A DNA stretch of 64,000 bases from Herbidospora solisilvae (GTDB lineage Bacteria; Actinomycetota; Actinomycetes; Streptosporangiales; Streptosporangiaceae): the NCBI RefSeq assembly GCF_009901565.1, contig NZ_WXEW01000008.1, positions 248,001 through 312,000 of the forward strand, given 5' to 3'. The notes below the pieces were generated by a model. That model searched no databases. It was not told where the DNA came from and worked only from the letters and a program-made list of their open reading frames with translations. Shown piece by piece: positions 50,633 to 59,828 of the stretch. Each line of letters opens with the position of its first letter. Position 1 is the stretch's first letter. The translations under genes and the position numbers were made by a program.

Positions 50633-51487
50633 GTCGTCGGTCAGGTCCTCGGTCGGGGTGTCGGAGCGGTAGGACTTGGGCCGGACGAACAACTCGGCCG
50701 TGCCGGCCACGTCGGTCGGCACGACGGCGTAGATCTCGATCGGGAACGCCCTGCCGATCTGGTCGTCCGACGGGTCGAGCGGGGTGGCGTTCTCGAGCAC
50801 CTCGGTCCGCCACTTGCGCCCGGAGCCGTCGCGGATCTCGACGTCGGGCACGCCGGTCAGGAACGTGCCGTCGCGGTCGAGGGCGGTGCGGGTCAGCATG
50901 ATCTTGACCCACTGGCGGCCGGGCTTCTCGGCCGCGCCCGCCGGGTTGGGGATCGGCTCGATCGTCGACCGCCAGGCGACGTGCTCGAACTCGTAGCTCT
51001 CGCCCGCCGGGACGACGTGGACGGTGTCGGGCTCGCCGGTGGCGTACACATAGGTCGACCAGTTGGCGGCGGCGGGCGCGCCGACGGCGAGCACCACCGA
51101 ACCGGCGGCCCCGGCGAAGAACCGGCCCCAGCCCTTCTTCTTCGGCTCCGGCTCCGGGGGAGGCGGCGGCGGTTGCTCCGAGACGGGCGGCGGGTCGGGG
51201 AACGGCGGATAGGGCTCCGGGTCCTGGAAGGACGGCTGGGGGCGCGGCAGCGGACGGCCCGCCGCGATGGCCGGGAAGGGCTGGGTCGAGAAGCCCTCGT
51301 CGTCCTCCTCCGGTGTGGGGGGAGGCGGCGGTGGCGGCCACACCAGCACGTCGCTGGGCGGCGCCAGCGGCGGGATGTAGGCCGGGATCATCGGCGGGAG
51401 CGGTCCCGAATAGGTCGTGTCGTCGATCTCGGTCGGCTGCGACGGCGGCGGGGAAAACCAGTCGCGGGGTGGCTCTTGCTGGTTCAC
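50594..51487 (-). CDS. Proline-rich membrane-anchored protein
   Basis: 297 aa from a GTG at 51487 that overlaps the upstream TGA (GTGA). The first 110 residues are a disordered Pro-rich cytosolic tail with polyproline runs. One membrane helix (about 122-140, GRFFAGAAGSVVLAVGAPAA) follows. The extracytoplasmic domain of about 155 aa (YEFEHVAWRSTIEPIPNP, WVKIMLTRTALDRDGTFLTGVPDVEIRD) has the same overall layout as the two upstream genes. Third gene of an operon of exported beta-domain proteins. Confidence 0.65.
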   Translation of the reverse strand: MNQQEPPRDWFSPPPSQPTEIDDTTYSGPLPPMIPAYIPPLAPPSDVLVWPPPPPPPTPEEDDEGFSTQPFPAIAAGRPLPRPQPSFQDPEPYPPFPDPPPVSEQPPPPPPEPEPKKKGWGRFFAGAAGSVVLAVGAPAAANWSTYVYATGEPDTVHVVPAGESYEFEHVAWRSTIEPIPNPAGAAEKPGRQWVKIMLTRTALDRDGTFLTGVPDVEIRDGSGRKWRTEVLENATPLDPSDDQIGRAFPIEIYAVVPTDVAGTAELFVRPKSYRSDTPTEDLTDDLSADLDVLRFLR

Positions 51488-52062
51488 GTGCCCTCCGGGG
51501 CCAGCGAGTAGTGCTCGACCGGCGACTCGCCGCCGGTCAGCCCGAGATCGATCTGCACGTCCGGGGCGAGGTTGTCGACCACCAGCGGGTTGTTCGGCGT
51601 GATCAGCACGAGCTCGGCCCCCGGAAGCGCCTCCTTGGGCACCTCGAACACGAGCGGGGCGTCGATCCACCAGCCGGCCTGCACCCACTTGCCCAGGAGC
51701 ATGGCATCGTCGGCCACCTTGTCGGTGACCTCGTACTTCTTGTCGCCCTCGGTCAGCAGCCAGGCCTCGTGGCGGCGGAACTGGAGCGGTTCGGCCGGGG
51801 AGGTCGCGGAGACGTGCGCGACGAGGAACAGGTTGCCCGTCTCGATGGTCTTGTCGGCCACGTCGACCGAGGTCGCGACGGCCGTCTTGGTCACTTTCAC
51901 CGAGAACCGGCCGGCGTCGACCTCCTCGCCGGAGTCCCCCGAGGTGGTGAGGTAGGCGTTCTTCTGATCAGGCTCCAGCGCGAAGGTCTGGGCGCAGACG
52001 GCCGCGGCGGCGAGGCTCAGTCCGAGCGTCAGCGCGCCCAATCGGCGGAGGAAGCCGGCCAT
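51484..52062 (-). CDS. Membrane-anchored exported protein (operon gene 2)
   Basis: 192 aa. N-terminal signal anchor (GFLRRLGALTLGLSLAAAAVCAQTF). The extracytoplasmic part (VDAGRFSVKVTKTAVATSV, GNLFLVAHVSATSPAEPLQFRRHEAWLLTEGDKKYEVTD, DAPLVFEVPKEALPGAELVLITP) is a DUF4352/telomeric-repeat-binding-like beta-sandwich by pattern. Start overlaps the upstream stop by one base. Function unknown. Confidence 0.65.
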   Translation of the reverse strand: MAGFLRRLGALTLGLSLAAAAVCAQTFALEPDQKNAYLTTSGDSGEEVDAGRFSVKVTKTAVATSVDVADKTIETGNLFLVAHVSATSPAEPLQFRRHEAWLLTEGDKKYEVTDKVADDAMLLGKWVQAGWWIDAPLVFEVPKEALPGAELVLITPNNPLVVDNLAPDVQIDLGLTGGESPVEHYSLAPEGT

Positions 52063-52700
52063 CAGGCCTCCTCGGGCCGGATCGGCAGGGTGACCTGGGC
52101 GATGACCTTGGGCTCGATGAGGGCCATCTCGTCGCCCGCGCCGGTGGGCAGGTCCTTGTCCGGTTCGACCTGCCAGAGCTCGCGCGGGTCGCGGCGGCTG
52201 ACGGGCTCCTCGACGAAGCCGCCGACGTCGACGGTCACCTTCTCGGGGGGAGTGGCGCCCTCGGGCAGGTCGTAGCGGATGACGACGGTGTGGGTGATGC
52301 CCGGGTGGAGCTGGAAGCTGCGGACGCCGTGGCTCCACACGCCGATCTCCGGATAGGAGTCGGGCTTGCCGAGCGGCGGGGTGGTCTTGAGGATCGTCGA
52401 GCCGAGGCGTCCGTGCCGGCTGACCTTGGGGCCGGTCGCCATCGCGCCGACGCTCTCGGTCGTGTCGCCCTCGTTGGTGACCTTGAGAACTAATTCCACC
52501 GCGTGGCGGTCGCCCTCGGCAACGTCGACCGCCTTGACGAACTGGGTCTTGAAGAGCTTCTGATCGATCGTCGCGCCGGCCTGGTACTGCTTGGGAGGCG
52601 AGTCGGGTTCGGTGTCGAGCCCGCCCGTGCCGGCGGTCACCCCGAGCCCGGACACGGACAGCAGCGCCACCACGGGCACGAGCACCGGTCGCCGACTCAT
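52062..52700 (-). CDS. Membrane-anchored exported protein (operon gene 1)
   Basis: 212 aa from the ATG at 52700 (MSRRPVLVPVVALLSVSGLGV), a signal anchor. The beta-rich domain after it (KAVDVAEGDRHAVELVLKVTNEGDTTESVG, PGITHTVVIRYDLPEGATPPEKVTVDV) is similar in kind to that of the next gene. First of three coupled genes, divergent from the pseudo-ATPase gene by about 160 bp. Confidence 0.65.
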   Translation of the reverse strand: MSRRPVLVPVVALLSVSGLGVTAGTGGLDTEPDSPPKQYQAGATIDQKLFKTQFVKAVDVAEGDRHAVELVLKVTNEGDTTESVGAMATGPKVSRHGRLGSTILKTTPPLGKPDSYPEIGVWSHGVRSFQLHPGITHTVVIRYDLPEGATPPEKVTVDVGGFVEEPVSRRDPRELWQVEPDKDLPTGAGDEMALIEPKVIAQVTLPIRPEEA

Positions 52701-52857
52701 GGCAATGGATGGTAGTACGCCCACACGTGACCCATCCGCCGCAATCGTCCCTATCTTTGGTGGGAAACCCGTCCGAATGCCGAGAACCCTGCCCTGACGG
52801 GGTGCCTAGCTCCTACGCTTTGACCTTACGACGAATACGGAGGGGCCAGGCGCGACC

Positions 52858-54771
52858 ATGGCGAGGTTGACCGACGCGCACCCCGAGCACGCGGAGCTGC
52901 GCGCCGACCGCATCTACCTGGGGTGGCAGTACCTTCTGCTGCACCCCGACCCCGGCCCGCCTCCGAAACGCCCGCCGCGCGACGACGCCGAGCTGCCGCC
53001 CGATCCGGGCCCCGAACTGTTACGCAACGAACGCCTACAGGAAGACCTCCTGAACCGCCCGGTCAAGTTGTTCCGCAACGTGGTGGCCGGGCTCGCTGTG
53101 GTGGTCGCCGGCCTCGGGTTCGCCGGGGTGATCGGCTGGCCGTTCGTGGGCATGGGCGTGCTGGCCGCCGCCGGGGTCGCCGGGGTCTGCTCGTACGCCA
53201 TCCACCAGGGCAACAAGGCGGTCCGGTTTCGCGTACAGGAACGCCTCGCCCAGACCGAGCGCGACCGGGCCAAGCGCGAGCGCGAGAACGTCCGCGCCCA
53301 GGAGGAGCACGCCGCCCGCTACCGCGACTGGGCCGAGCGCAAGGCGATCTACGACAAGCAGATCAGCTGGTACGCCGTCGCCGTCCCCGACGACATCGAC
53401 CGCGTCGACGTGGCCGGGGGCACCCTCCCGGGCTGGTCGGCCCTGATCACCCTGATCGGCGCCACCCGCCTCTACAGCGGCGGCCACCTCACCGTGCTCG
53501 ACCTGTCCGAGGGCGTGATCGCCAAAGACCTGATCCAGCTCGCCAAACGCGGCGGCGACGACCCGCTGGTCTGGGTGCTCCCCTCCGACCTGCCCAAGCT
53601 CGACCTCGGGGCGACGCTGAAGCCCGAGGCGTTCGCCGACGTGCTGGCCCACGTGGTCAGCGTCAGCGAGGAGACCAGCCGCGACATCGGGTTCGACAAC
53701 GCGATCCTCGAACGGGTCCTGGAAGTGCTCGGCGAGACCGCCACGATCAGCCAGGTCACCGCCGCGCTGCGGGCCCTGGCCCAGGTCGGCGACCCGCGCG
53801 AGGACCTCAAGTCGGGGCGGCTCACCGCGATCCAGCTCGAACGCATCGGCACCCTCTTCGGCCGCGGCGTGGCCGACCGGGTCGTCATCGAACGGGCCTG
53901 GGCGCTGGAGTCGCAACTGCGCAAGCTGGAGACCCTCGGCTCCGACGCCGTGCGGCTGCCCCCGGCTCGGTTGCGGGTGGTCAGCATGGACCGCCAGGCC
54001 GGGGTGTTCGGCAACCGGGTGCTCGGCACCTACGTGGCGACCGCGCTGACCCACATCCTGCGGCAGTCGCCGGCCAGCGAACGGCCCTGGTACCACACGA
54101 TCATCGTGGCGGGGGCCGACAAGTTACGCGGCGACGTCCTCGACCGGCTCATGGACGCCTGCGAGACCTCGCGCACCGGGCTGGTCCTCACCTACCGTTC
54201 CCTCACCCCGACCGTCAGGGAGCGGCTCGGCCGGGGCCATGCCGCCGTCGCGTTCATGCGCCTGGGCAACGCCGAAGACGCCCGGGTCGCCAGTGAGCAC
54301 GTCGGCACCGAGCACCGGCTCGAACTGGCCCAGCTCACCGAGTCGGTCAGCTCCGTGGTGAACGGGGCGGGGGGGACCTACACCTCGACGGTGGGCGAGG
54401 GGCGTACCGAGCTGGAGGCCCTGGCCGAGGGCGACCTGAAAGAGGGCATCACCGAGTCGACCGAGTGGGGCCGCAGCGCCGGGAGGGTCGCCGAGGGGGT
54501 CATGCAGCGGTCACGGGAGTTCCTGGTCGAGCCCCACCAGCTGCAGCAGCTCCCGACCACCTCGGTGATCGTCACCCACGCCACCGCCGACGGCCGCGAG
54601 GTGCGCCTCGCCGACGCCAACCCGGCCATCCTGACCTTCCCGAAGACCACGCTGGAGGAGGTCAAGTCGCTGGCCGTGACCCCTCCCGTGATTCCGCCGG
54701 AAACCGACGAGAAGGCGCCCCCGCCGAACCTCGGCCCGCCGCCGCCGCGCCTTGATTGGCGCAAACCCTGA
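52858..54771 (+). CDS. Membrane protein with VirD4/TraD-like domain lacking a P-loop
   Basis: 637 aa. Two membrane helices (about residues 73-115), a highly charged coiled coil (about 122-165), then a large soluble domain. Its C-terminal part has TGLVLTYRSLTPTVRERLGRG and AVAFMRLGNAEDARVASEHVG, like the end of VirD4/TraD coupling ATPases (…FMRLGN…A…FIG). At the place expected for Walker A it reads VSMDRQAGVFGNRV, with no GxxxxGK[ST]. I infer a membrane-bound pseudo-ATPase. It is followed 85 bp later by an intact HerA-type ATPase, a probable partner. Confidence 0.6.
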   Translation: MARLTDAHPEHAELRADRIYLGWQYLLLHPDPGPPPKRPPRDDAELPPDPGPELLRNERLQEDLLNRPVKLFRNVVAGLAVVVAGLGFAGVIGWPFVGMGVLAAAGVAGVCSYAIHQGNKAVRFRVQERLAQTERDRAKRERENVRAQEEHAARYRDWAERKAIYDKQISWYAVAVPDDIDRVDVAGGTLPGWSALITLIGATRLYSGGHLTVLDLSEGVIAKDLIQLAKRGGDDPLVWVLPSDLPKLDLGATLKPEAFADVLAHVVSVSEETSRDIGFDNAILERVLEVLGETATISQVTAALRALAQVGDPREDLKSGRLTAIQLERIGTLFGRGVADRVVIERAWALESQLRKLETLGSDAVRLPPARLRVVSMDRQAGVFGNRVLGTYVATALTHILRQSPASERPWYHTIIVAGADKLRGDVLDRLMDACETSRTGLVLTYRSLTPTVRERLGRGHAAVAFMRLGNAEDARVASEHVGTEHRLELAQLTESVSSVVNGAGGTYTSTVGEGRTELEALAEGDLKEGITESTEWGRSAGRVAEGVMQRSREFLVEPHQLQQLPTTSVIVTHATADGREVRLADANPAILTFPKTTLEEVKSLAVTPPVIPPETDEKAPPPNLGPPPPRLDWRKP

Positions 54772-54856
54772 CGCTCACTCCGGTAAGAGGTTCGTCAACG
54801 GGGATGTGTGAGCATGATCGGCAAAGGACCGTGAAAGCCTGGCAGAGAGGGGTCTC

Positions 54857-57800
54857 ATGCAACCGTTCCCCCTGAGCGGGCCGTGGTATCGGATCCAGGC
54901 GATCACCGCTCCGTCCCGCACGTCGTCGGCCGAGTGGGACTTCGTGAACGTGCTGCCCGCCGTGCTGTCCGCCGCGCAACGCGACCGGCCCTTCGTCATC
55001 GGCTGGTTGTCCCGGGGCTCCGGGGCGCCGCTCGAACTGATCACCAACGCCGGGCCGCTGACCCCGCCGCGCGCTCCGCGCAGGGCGGCCGTCGCGGCGA
55101 TCGAGGTGGTGCCGACCGGGCCGCAGCCGCTGCTGTTCCCCGGCGGCGCGCGGGGCGTCGAGATCGGCGACGACTGGCTCGCCGACCTCGCCGATCTGGT
55201 GTGGACGCCCTGTCCGGGCCGCCAGGCCCCGCCGCTCAACGGGCGGCGCGAGCCGGAGCCCGACGAGCCCAAGCAGCCGACCCTGTTCGAGTCGACCCTG
55301 ACGACGCTGATGTCGCGCCCGTTCGGCTGGGTCGTCGTCGCCGAGCCGACCGACCTGCTCGACCAGGAGGTCGGCCACCTCCGCACCCAGCTCAACGTGC
55401 TCCGCCAGTACGGCGACGCCTCCGAGCGCTCCCGCTACGACGCCGAACGCGCCGAGCGCCGCATGCAGGAACTCGACGCCTTCCGCGAGGCGGGCCTGTG
55501 GAACGTGCGCGTCCTGGCGGGCGCGGCGGGCCCTGAGGAACTGCGCCAGATCGCGCCCGTCCTGGTGGGCTCGGTGGAGATGAGCCACCACCCCTACCGG
55601 CTGCGCAGCGCGATGGCGGGCCCGGCCCGGCCGAGCGCCCAGGAGCCCGTCTACAGCTTCACCGAGGCCCTCAACGTCAACTTCCAGGACCCGACCGACA
55701 GCGCCGCCGCCCCCTTCGCCGCCACCGCGGGCGCGCTCGCGGCCCTGGCCGGGCTGCCCCGGCGCGAGGTCCCGGGCGTGCGGGTCCTCGACACCGGCTT
55801 CTTCGACGTCACGAGTGAGGCCGACTCGACCGGCGGCGACATGCTCGACCTGGGCGCGATCGTCGACGGCCAGGACCGGGCGGTGGGCACCTTCCGGGTC
55901 CCGCTGGCGACCCTGAACCGGCACGCCTTCGTCACCGGCGCGACCGGGTCGGGCAAGTCCCAGACCGTCCGCCACCTGCTCGAACAGCTCACCAAGGCGG
56001 GCATACCGTGGCTGGCCATCGAACCGGCCAAGTCCGAGTACGCCGCCATGGCCGGCCGCCTCGAAGGCCAGGCCCCGCTGACCGTGATCAACCCGTCGGC
56101 CCCCGACGCCGTGCCGTTCAGCGTCAACCCGCTGGCCCCCGAGCCCGGCTACCCGGTGCAGGCCCACATCGACATGGTCCGGGCCCTGTTCATGGCCGCC
56201 TTCGACGCCGAGGAACCGTTCCCGCAGATCATGTCCCTGGCCCTCCAGCGGGTCTACGAGGCCAACGGCTGGGACGTCGTCACCGGCGGCGGCATCCCGG
56301 GCGCGGCCGTCCAGCCGCAGGTGCCGACCCTCGAACAGCTCCAGCAGCACGCCCTGGAGGTCATCGAGGAGATCGGCTACGGCAACGAGGTGCAGGCCGA
56401 CGTCGAGGGCTTCATCTCGTTGCGCCTGCGGTCGCTGCGGGTCGGCTCGGCCGGGCGGTTCTTCGAGGGCGGCCACCCCGCCGACATCGGCGGCCTGCTC
56501 CAGCGCAACGTGGTGCTCGCGATCGAGGACGTCGCCAACGACGAGGACAAGGCGTTCCTCATGGGCACCCTCATCATCCGCATCGTCGAGCACCTGCGGA
56601 TGCGCGCCCGCCAGCAGAAGTCGACCGGCCTCCAGCACGTCATCGTGATCGAGGAGGCCCACCGGCTGCTGCGCGACCGCGGGGCCCAGCGGGCCTCCAC
56701 CCACGCGGTCGAGCTGCTCGCGGGCATGCTGGCCGAGATCCGCGCCTACGGCGAGGGCATCGTGGTGGCCGAGCAGATCCCCACCAAGCTGGTCTCCGAC
56801 GTCGTCAAGAACACCGCGCTCAAGGTCGTGCACCGGCTGCCGGCCGAAGACGACCGGTTCCTCGTCGGGGCGGCGATGAACCTGTCGGAGGAGCAGTCGC
56901 GTCAGGTGGTCTCGCTCCAGCCGGGCTTCGCGGCGGTCTTCGCCGACGGCATGGACCGGCCGCTGCGCATCCAGGTGCCGCTGGGGGAGGACCGCGAGCG
57001 CGTGCTCCAGTCACCGGCGCCGCCGATCAAGGGGCGTCGGTCGGCCGCCTGCGGGCGCGAGTGCCGTACCGGAAAGGCCTGCACGCTCTTCGAGGTCCGC
57101 GAAGCGGACCTGCTCGCCGTCGCGCCCGAGTGGGCGTGGCTGCGGATCTGGACCGACACCGTCATCCTGTCGTTCGTCGCCAACCGGTCGCTGCCGGGCG
57201 TGCCGCGCATCCTGGCCGACATCTGGTCGGAGCTCCCGCCGCGCCGCCGAGAGTGTCTGCTGGCCACGCTGGTGGAGCGCAGCGTCGCCCGCCGGGCCTG
57301 GTCGCTGCGCACCTGGTTCGACCCGACCCTGCTCACCGAGAAGGCCGCCGAGGTCGCGGCCGGGCTGCTGGCCGGCTCGCCCGCCGGCGACAAGCCCGGC
57401 CCGGCGTGGGTGATCCCGCAGATGCGCTGGCTCCACGAGGTCGACCGGCTGTTCCCCTACGGCCACCCGGCGCCCAACCTGCGCAGCCCGGCCCCGGCGA
57501 TGGAATACGCCCTCTTCGGTACGGACCCCTCCGGCCGCCCCTACCTGCACGCCGGGGTCAACGGCGGCGGGCTCGCCGTGGAGACCAGGACCGAACTGCT
57601 CGGCCACCGGGCCAAGGCGCTACGCCACCATCCGCTGTCGATGGAGGTCGACCGCAACCGCCCGCTGGCCTGGCGGGTCATCCTCGGCGACGACGAGCAC
57701 GAGGGCATCCAGCGCGACATCGCCACCGTCGCGGTCGGCGTCGAACCCCGGGAGCGCATCCGGCACGTCGCCCACACGATGGGGGCGGCGTGGCTGGAGA

Positions 57801-57880
57801 CGGTACTCTCCTGGCCGCGCCGGTTCGTTCTCCCGTTCGACGGCGACGCCCCTGCCGAGCTGTCCTTCACCGACCCTTAG
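54857..57880 (+). CDS. Large HerA/DUF87-type ATPase
   Basis: 1007 aa. An N-terminal region of about 340 aa without recognisable motif precedes a HerA-like motor: Walker A GATGSGKSQTV (about 361-371), NPLAPEPGYPVQAHIDMVRALF, Walker B VIVIEEAHRLL (about 595), and the EIRAYGEGIVVAEQIPTKLV sensor segment. A cysteine cluster CGRECRTGKAC near 730-740 may bind zinc. The C-terminal 250 aa are unlike HerA. It is cytosolic with no TM and could be a hexameric DNA or protein translocase that docks on the upstream membrane protein. Confidence 0.8.
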   Translation: MQPFPLSGPWYRIQAITAPSRTSSAEWDFVNVLPAVLSAAQRDRPFVIGWLSRGSGAPLELITNAGPLTPPRAPRRAAVAAIEVVPTGPQPLLFPGGARGVEIGDDWLADLADLVWTPCPGRQAPPLNGRREPEPDEPKQPTLFESTLTTLMSRPFGWVVVAEPTDLLDQEVGHLRTQLNVLRQYGDASERSRYDAERAERRMQELDAFREAGLWNVRVLAGAAGPEELRQIAPVLVGSVEMSHHPYRLRSAMAGPARPSAQEPVYSFTEALNVNFQDPTDSAAAPFAATAGALAALAGLPRREVPGVRVLDTGFFDVTSEADSTGGDMLDLGAIVDGQDRAVGTFRVPLATLNRHAFVTGATGSGKSQTVRHLLEQLTKAGIPWLAIEPAKSEYAAMAGRLEGQAPLTVINPSAPDAVPFSVNPLAPEPGYPVQAHIDMVRALFMAAFDAEEPFPQIMSLALQRVYEANGWDVVTGGGIPGAAVQPQVPTLEQLQQHALEVIEEIGYGNEVQADVEGFISLRLRSLRVGSAGRFFEGGHPADIGGLLQRNVVLAIEDVANDEDKAFLMGTLIIRIVEHLRMRARQQKSTGLQHVIVIEEAHRLLRDRGAQRASTHAVELLAGMLAEIRAYGEGIVVAEQIPTKLVSDVVKNTALKVVHRLPAEDDRFLVGAAMNLSEEQSRQVVSLQPGFAAVFADGMDRPLRIQVPLGEDRERVLQSPAPPIKGRRSAACGRECRTGKACTLFEVREADLLAVAPEWAWLRIWTDTVILSFVANRSLPGVPRILADIWSELPPRRRECLLATLVERSVARRAWSLRTWFDPTLLTEKAAEVAAGLLAGSPAGDKPGPAWVIPQMRWLHEVDRLFPYGHPAPNLRSPAPAMEYALFGTDPSGRPYLHAGVNGGGLAVETRTELLGHRAKALRHHPLSMEVDRNRPLAWRVILGDDEHEGIQRDIATVAVGVEPRERIRHVAHTMGAAWLETVLSWPRRFVLPFDGDAPAELSFTDP

Positions 57881-57889
57881 GATCACTGC

Positions 57890-59131
57890 ATGAGTCAGTT
57901 GCCGTTGCGCGCTCAGCTCGCCAGCGCGCTCGGACGAACCGCCGCGACGCTCTCCCGGGCGACCGGGCGCGGCGACGGGTCCGTGATCGGCGGGCGGGTG
58001 GGCCTGCTGCTGGAGCCCGACCTCCTGCGCAAACTCGCCCACGAGAAGAAGCTCGCACTGGTCAGCGCCACCAACGGCAAGACCACGACGACCCGCCTGA
58101 TCGCCTCGGCGCTCCAGGAGCTCGGCGAGGTCGCCACCAACGCCTTCGGCGCCAACATGCCCGCCGGCCACGTCTCGGCCCTGTCGTCCAACAAGGCCGC
58201 CCCCTACGGCGTGCTGGAGGTCGACGAGAAGTACCTCCCCGAGGTGCTCGACACGACCGAGGCCGGCGTCGTGGTGCTGATGAACCTCAGCCGCGACCAG
58301 ATGGACCGTGCGGCCGAGATCTGGCTGCTGGCCCAGAAGTGGCGCCGCGCCCTGGCCGGACGGCCCGCCCACGTGATCGCCAACTGCGACGACCCGCTCG
58401 TCACCTGGGGCGCCTCCACGGCCGCCCGGGTGACCTGGGTCGCCGGCGGCCAGCGCTGGCACGAGGACTCGTGGTGCTGCCCCGAGTGCGGCGGCCCGCT
58501 CGACCGTGCCGAGGGCATCGTCAACGCCGACTGGGCCTGCCGCGAGTGCACCTTCAGCCGGCCCGAGCCCAACTGGATCCTCGACGGCGAAGACGCGATC
58601 GACCCCTACGGCCACCGCTGGCGGCTCGACCTCCAGCTCCCCGGCACCGCCAACCGCTCCAACGCGGTCGTCGCCCTGGCCACCGCCGCCGCGTTCGGCC
58701 TCGAACCGCAGCGTGCGCTGCCGAGGCTGCGCGAGGTCAAGTCGGTCGCCGGCCGCTACACCACCGTCGAGCGCGACGGCCGCGTGATGAAGCTGCTGCT
58801 GGCCAAGAACCCGGCCGGCTGGCTGGAGGCCTTCGACGTCACCCGCCCCGACCGCCCGATCGTGTTGTCGGTCAACGCCCAGGGGCCCGACGGCCGCGAC
58901 ACCTCGTGGTTGTGGGACGTCGACTACCGCATCCTCGCGGGCCGCCACGTCTACGTGACCGGCGAGCGCCGCCTCGACCTGGCCCTCCGGCTCGACGTCG
59001 CCGGGGTCGGCTTCATCCTGGTCGACGACTTCAGCCAGGCGGTGTCGGCGCTCCCGCCGGGAGACATCGACGTCATCGCCAACTACACCGCGTTCCAGTC
59101 GATCCGGACGGAGTTCGGCCGTGCAGTCTAG
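57890..59131 (+). CDS. murT: Lipid II isoglutaminyl synthase subunit MurT
   Basis: 413 aa. Mur-ligase central domain with the ATP motif SATNGKTTTTRLIAS (Lys64), NLSRDQMDR and the DUF1727 C-terminal domain (NPAGWLEAFDV, LSVNAQGPDGRDTSWLWDV). A four-Cys zinc ribbon (CPECGG ... CREC, about 195-220) inserted in the central domain is typical of MurT. With GatD it amidates the alpha-carboxyl of D-Glu in the lipid II stem peptide. Overlaps gatD by 11 bp. Confidence 0.93.
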   Translation: MSQLPLRAQLASALGRTAATLSRATGRGDGSVIGGRVGLLLEPDLLRKLAHEKKLALVSATNGKTTTTRLIASALQELGEVATNAFGANMPAGHVSALSSNKAAPYGVLEVDEKYLPEVLDTTEAGVVVLMNLSRDQMDRAAEIWLLAQKWRRALAGRPAHVIANCDDPLVTWGASTAARVTWVAGGQRWHEDSWCCPECGGPLDRAEGIVNADWACRECTFSRPEPNWILDGEDAIDPYGHRWRLDLQLPGTANRSNAVVALATAAAFGLEPQRALPRLREVKSVAGRYTTVERDGRVMKLLLAKNPAGWLEAFDVTRPDRPIVLSVNAQGPDGRDTSWLWDVDYRILAGRHVYVTGERRLDLALRLDVAGVGFILVDDFSQAVSALPPGDIDVIANYTAFQSIRTEFGRAV

Positions 59132-59828
59132 CCTCCGCATCGTCTGGATCTACCCCGACCTGCTTTCGACCTACGGCGACCAGGGCAACGTGCTCGTGCT
59201 CGAACAGCGGGCCCGCCGCCGGGGCATCCCCGTCGAGGTCGTCCACGTCCGCTCCTCCGACCCGGTGCCCGAGCAGGGCGACATCTACCTGATCGGCGGC
59301 GGCGAAGACCGGCCCCAGATCCTCGGCGCCGAGCGCCTGCGCCGCGACGGCGGCCTCCACCGGGCCATCCAGCGGGGCGCGTCGCTGCTGGCGGTGTGCG
59401 CCGGCTACCAGATCATGGGCTCGGTGTTCGGCGGCGAGGAGGGCCAGCCGGTGCCCGGCATCGGCCTGCTCGACATCAGCTCGGGCCGCGGCGAGCGCCG
59501 CTCGGTCGGCGAACTGGCCGCCGAGGTCGACCCGTCGCTGGGCCTGCCGACCCTGACCGGCTTCGAGAACCACATGGGTGTGACCCGGCTCGGCCCGGGG
59601 GTCACCCCGCTGTCGCGCACCCTCGTCGGCACCGGCAACGGCGACGGCACCGAGGGCTGCTTCGCCGGCAAGATCATCGGTACGTACCTGCACGGCCCGG
59701 CCCTGGCCCGCAACCCGGCCCTGGCCGACCTGCTGCTCCGCTGGGCCGCCGGCCCGCTGCCCGCGATGGACGACAGCTGGTACGAACGCCTCAGGAACGA
59801 ACGCCTGGGCGCGGTGCTCAAGCCGTAG
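59121..59828 (+). CDS. gatD: Lipid II isoglutaminyl synthase subunit GatD
   Basis: 235 aa from a GTG at 59121 inside the end of murT. CobB/CobQ-like glutamine amidotransferase: YLIGGGEDRPQIL, nucleophile Cys93 in LLAVCAGYQIMG, TLTGFENHMGVT and His191 in TYLHGPALARNP. It releases ammonia from glutamine and passes it to MurT. The last 11 bp overlap the convergent WD40 gene. Confidence 0.93.
   Translation: MQSSLRIVWIYPDLLSTYGDQGNVLVLEQRARRRGIPVEVVHVRSSDPVPEQGDIYLIGGGEDRPQILGAERLRRDGGLHRAIQRGASLLAVCAGYQIMGSVFGGEEGQPVPGIGLLDISSGRGERRSVGELAAEVDPSLGLPTLTGFENHMGVTRLGPGVTPLSRTLVGTGNGDGTEGCFAGKIIGTYLHGPALARNPALADLLLRWAAGPLPAMDDSWYERLRNERLGAVLKP

Noticed and set aside
54662-56833. 723-aa antisense frame across the HerA ATPase
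   Set aside because: It mirrors the GC-rich third positions of a well-supported gene. Its composition (long His/Gly/Arg/Val runs) and lack of any motif mark it as a shadow. The same applies to other long antisense frames, e.g. 41660-44005 and 57620-59140.
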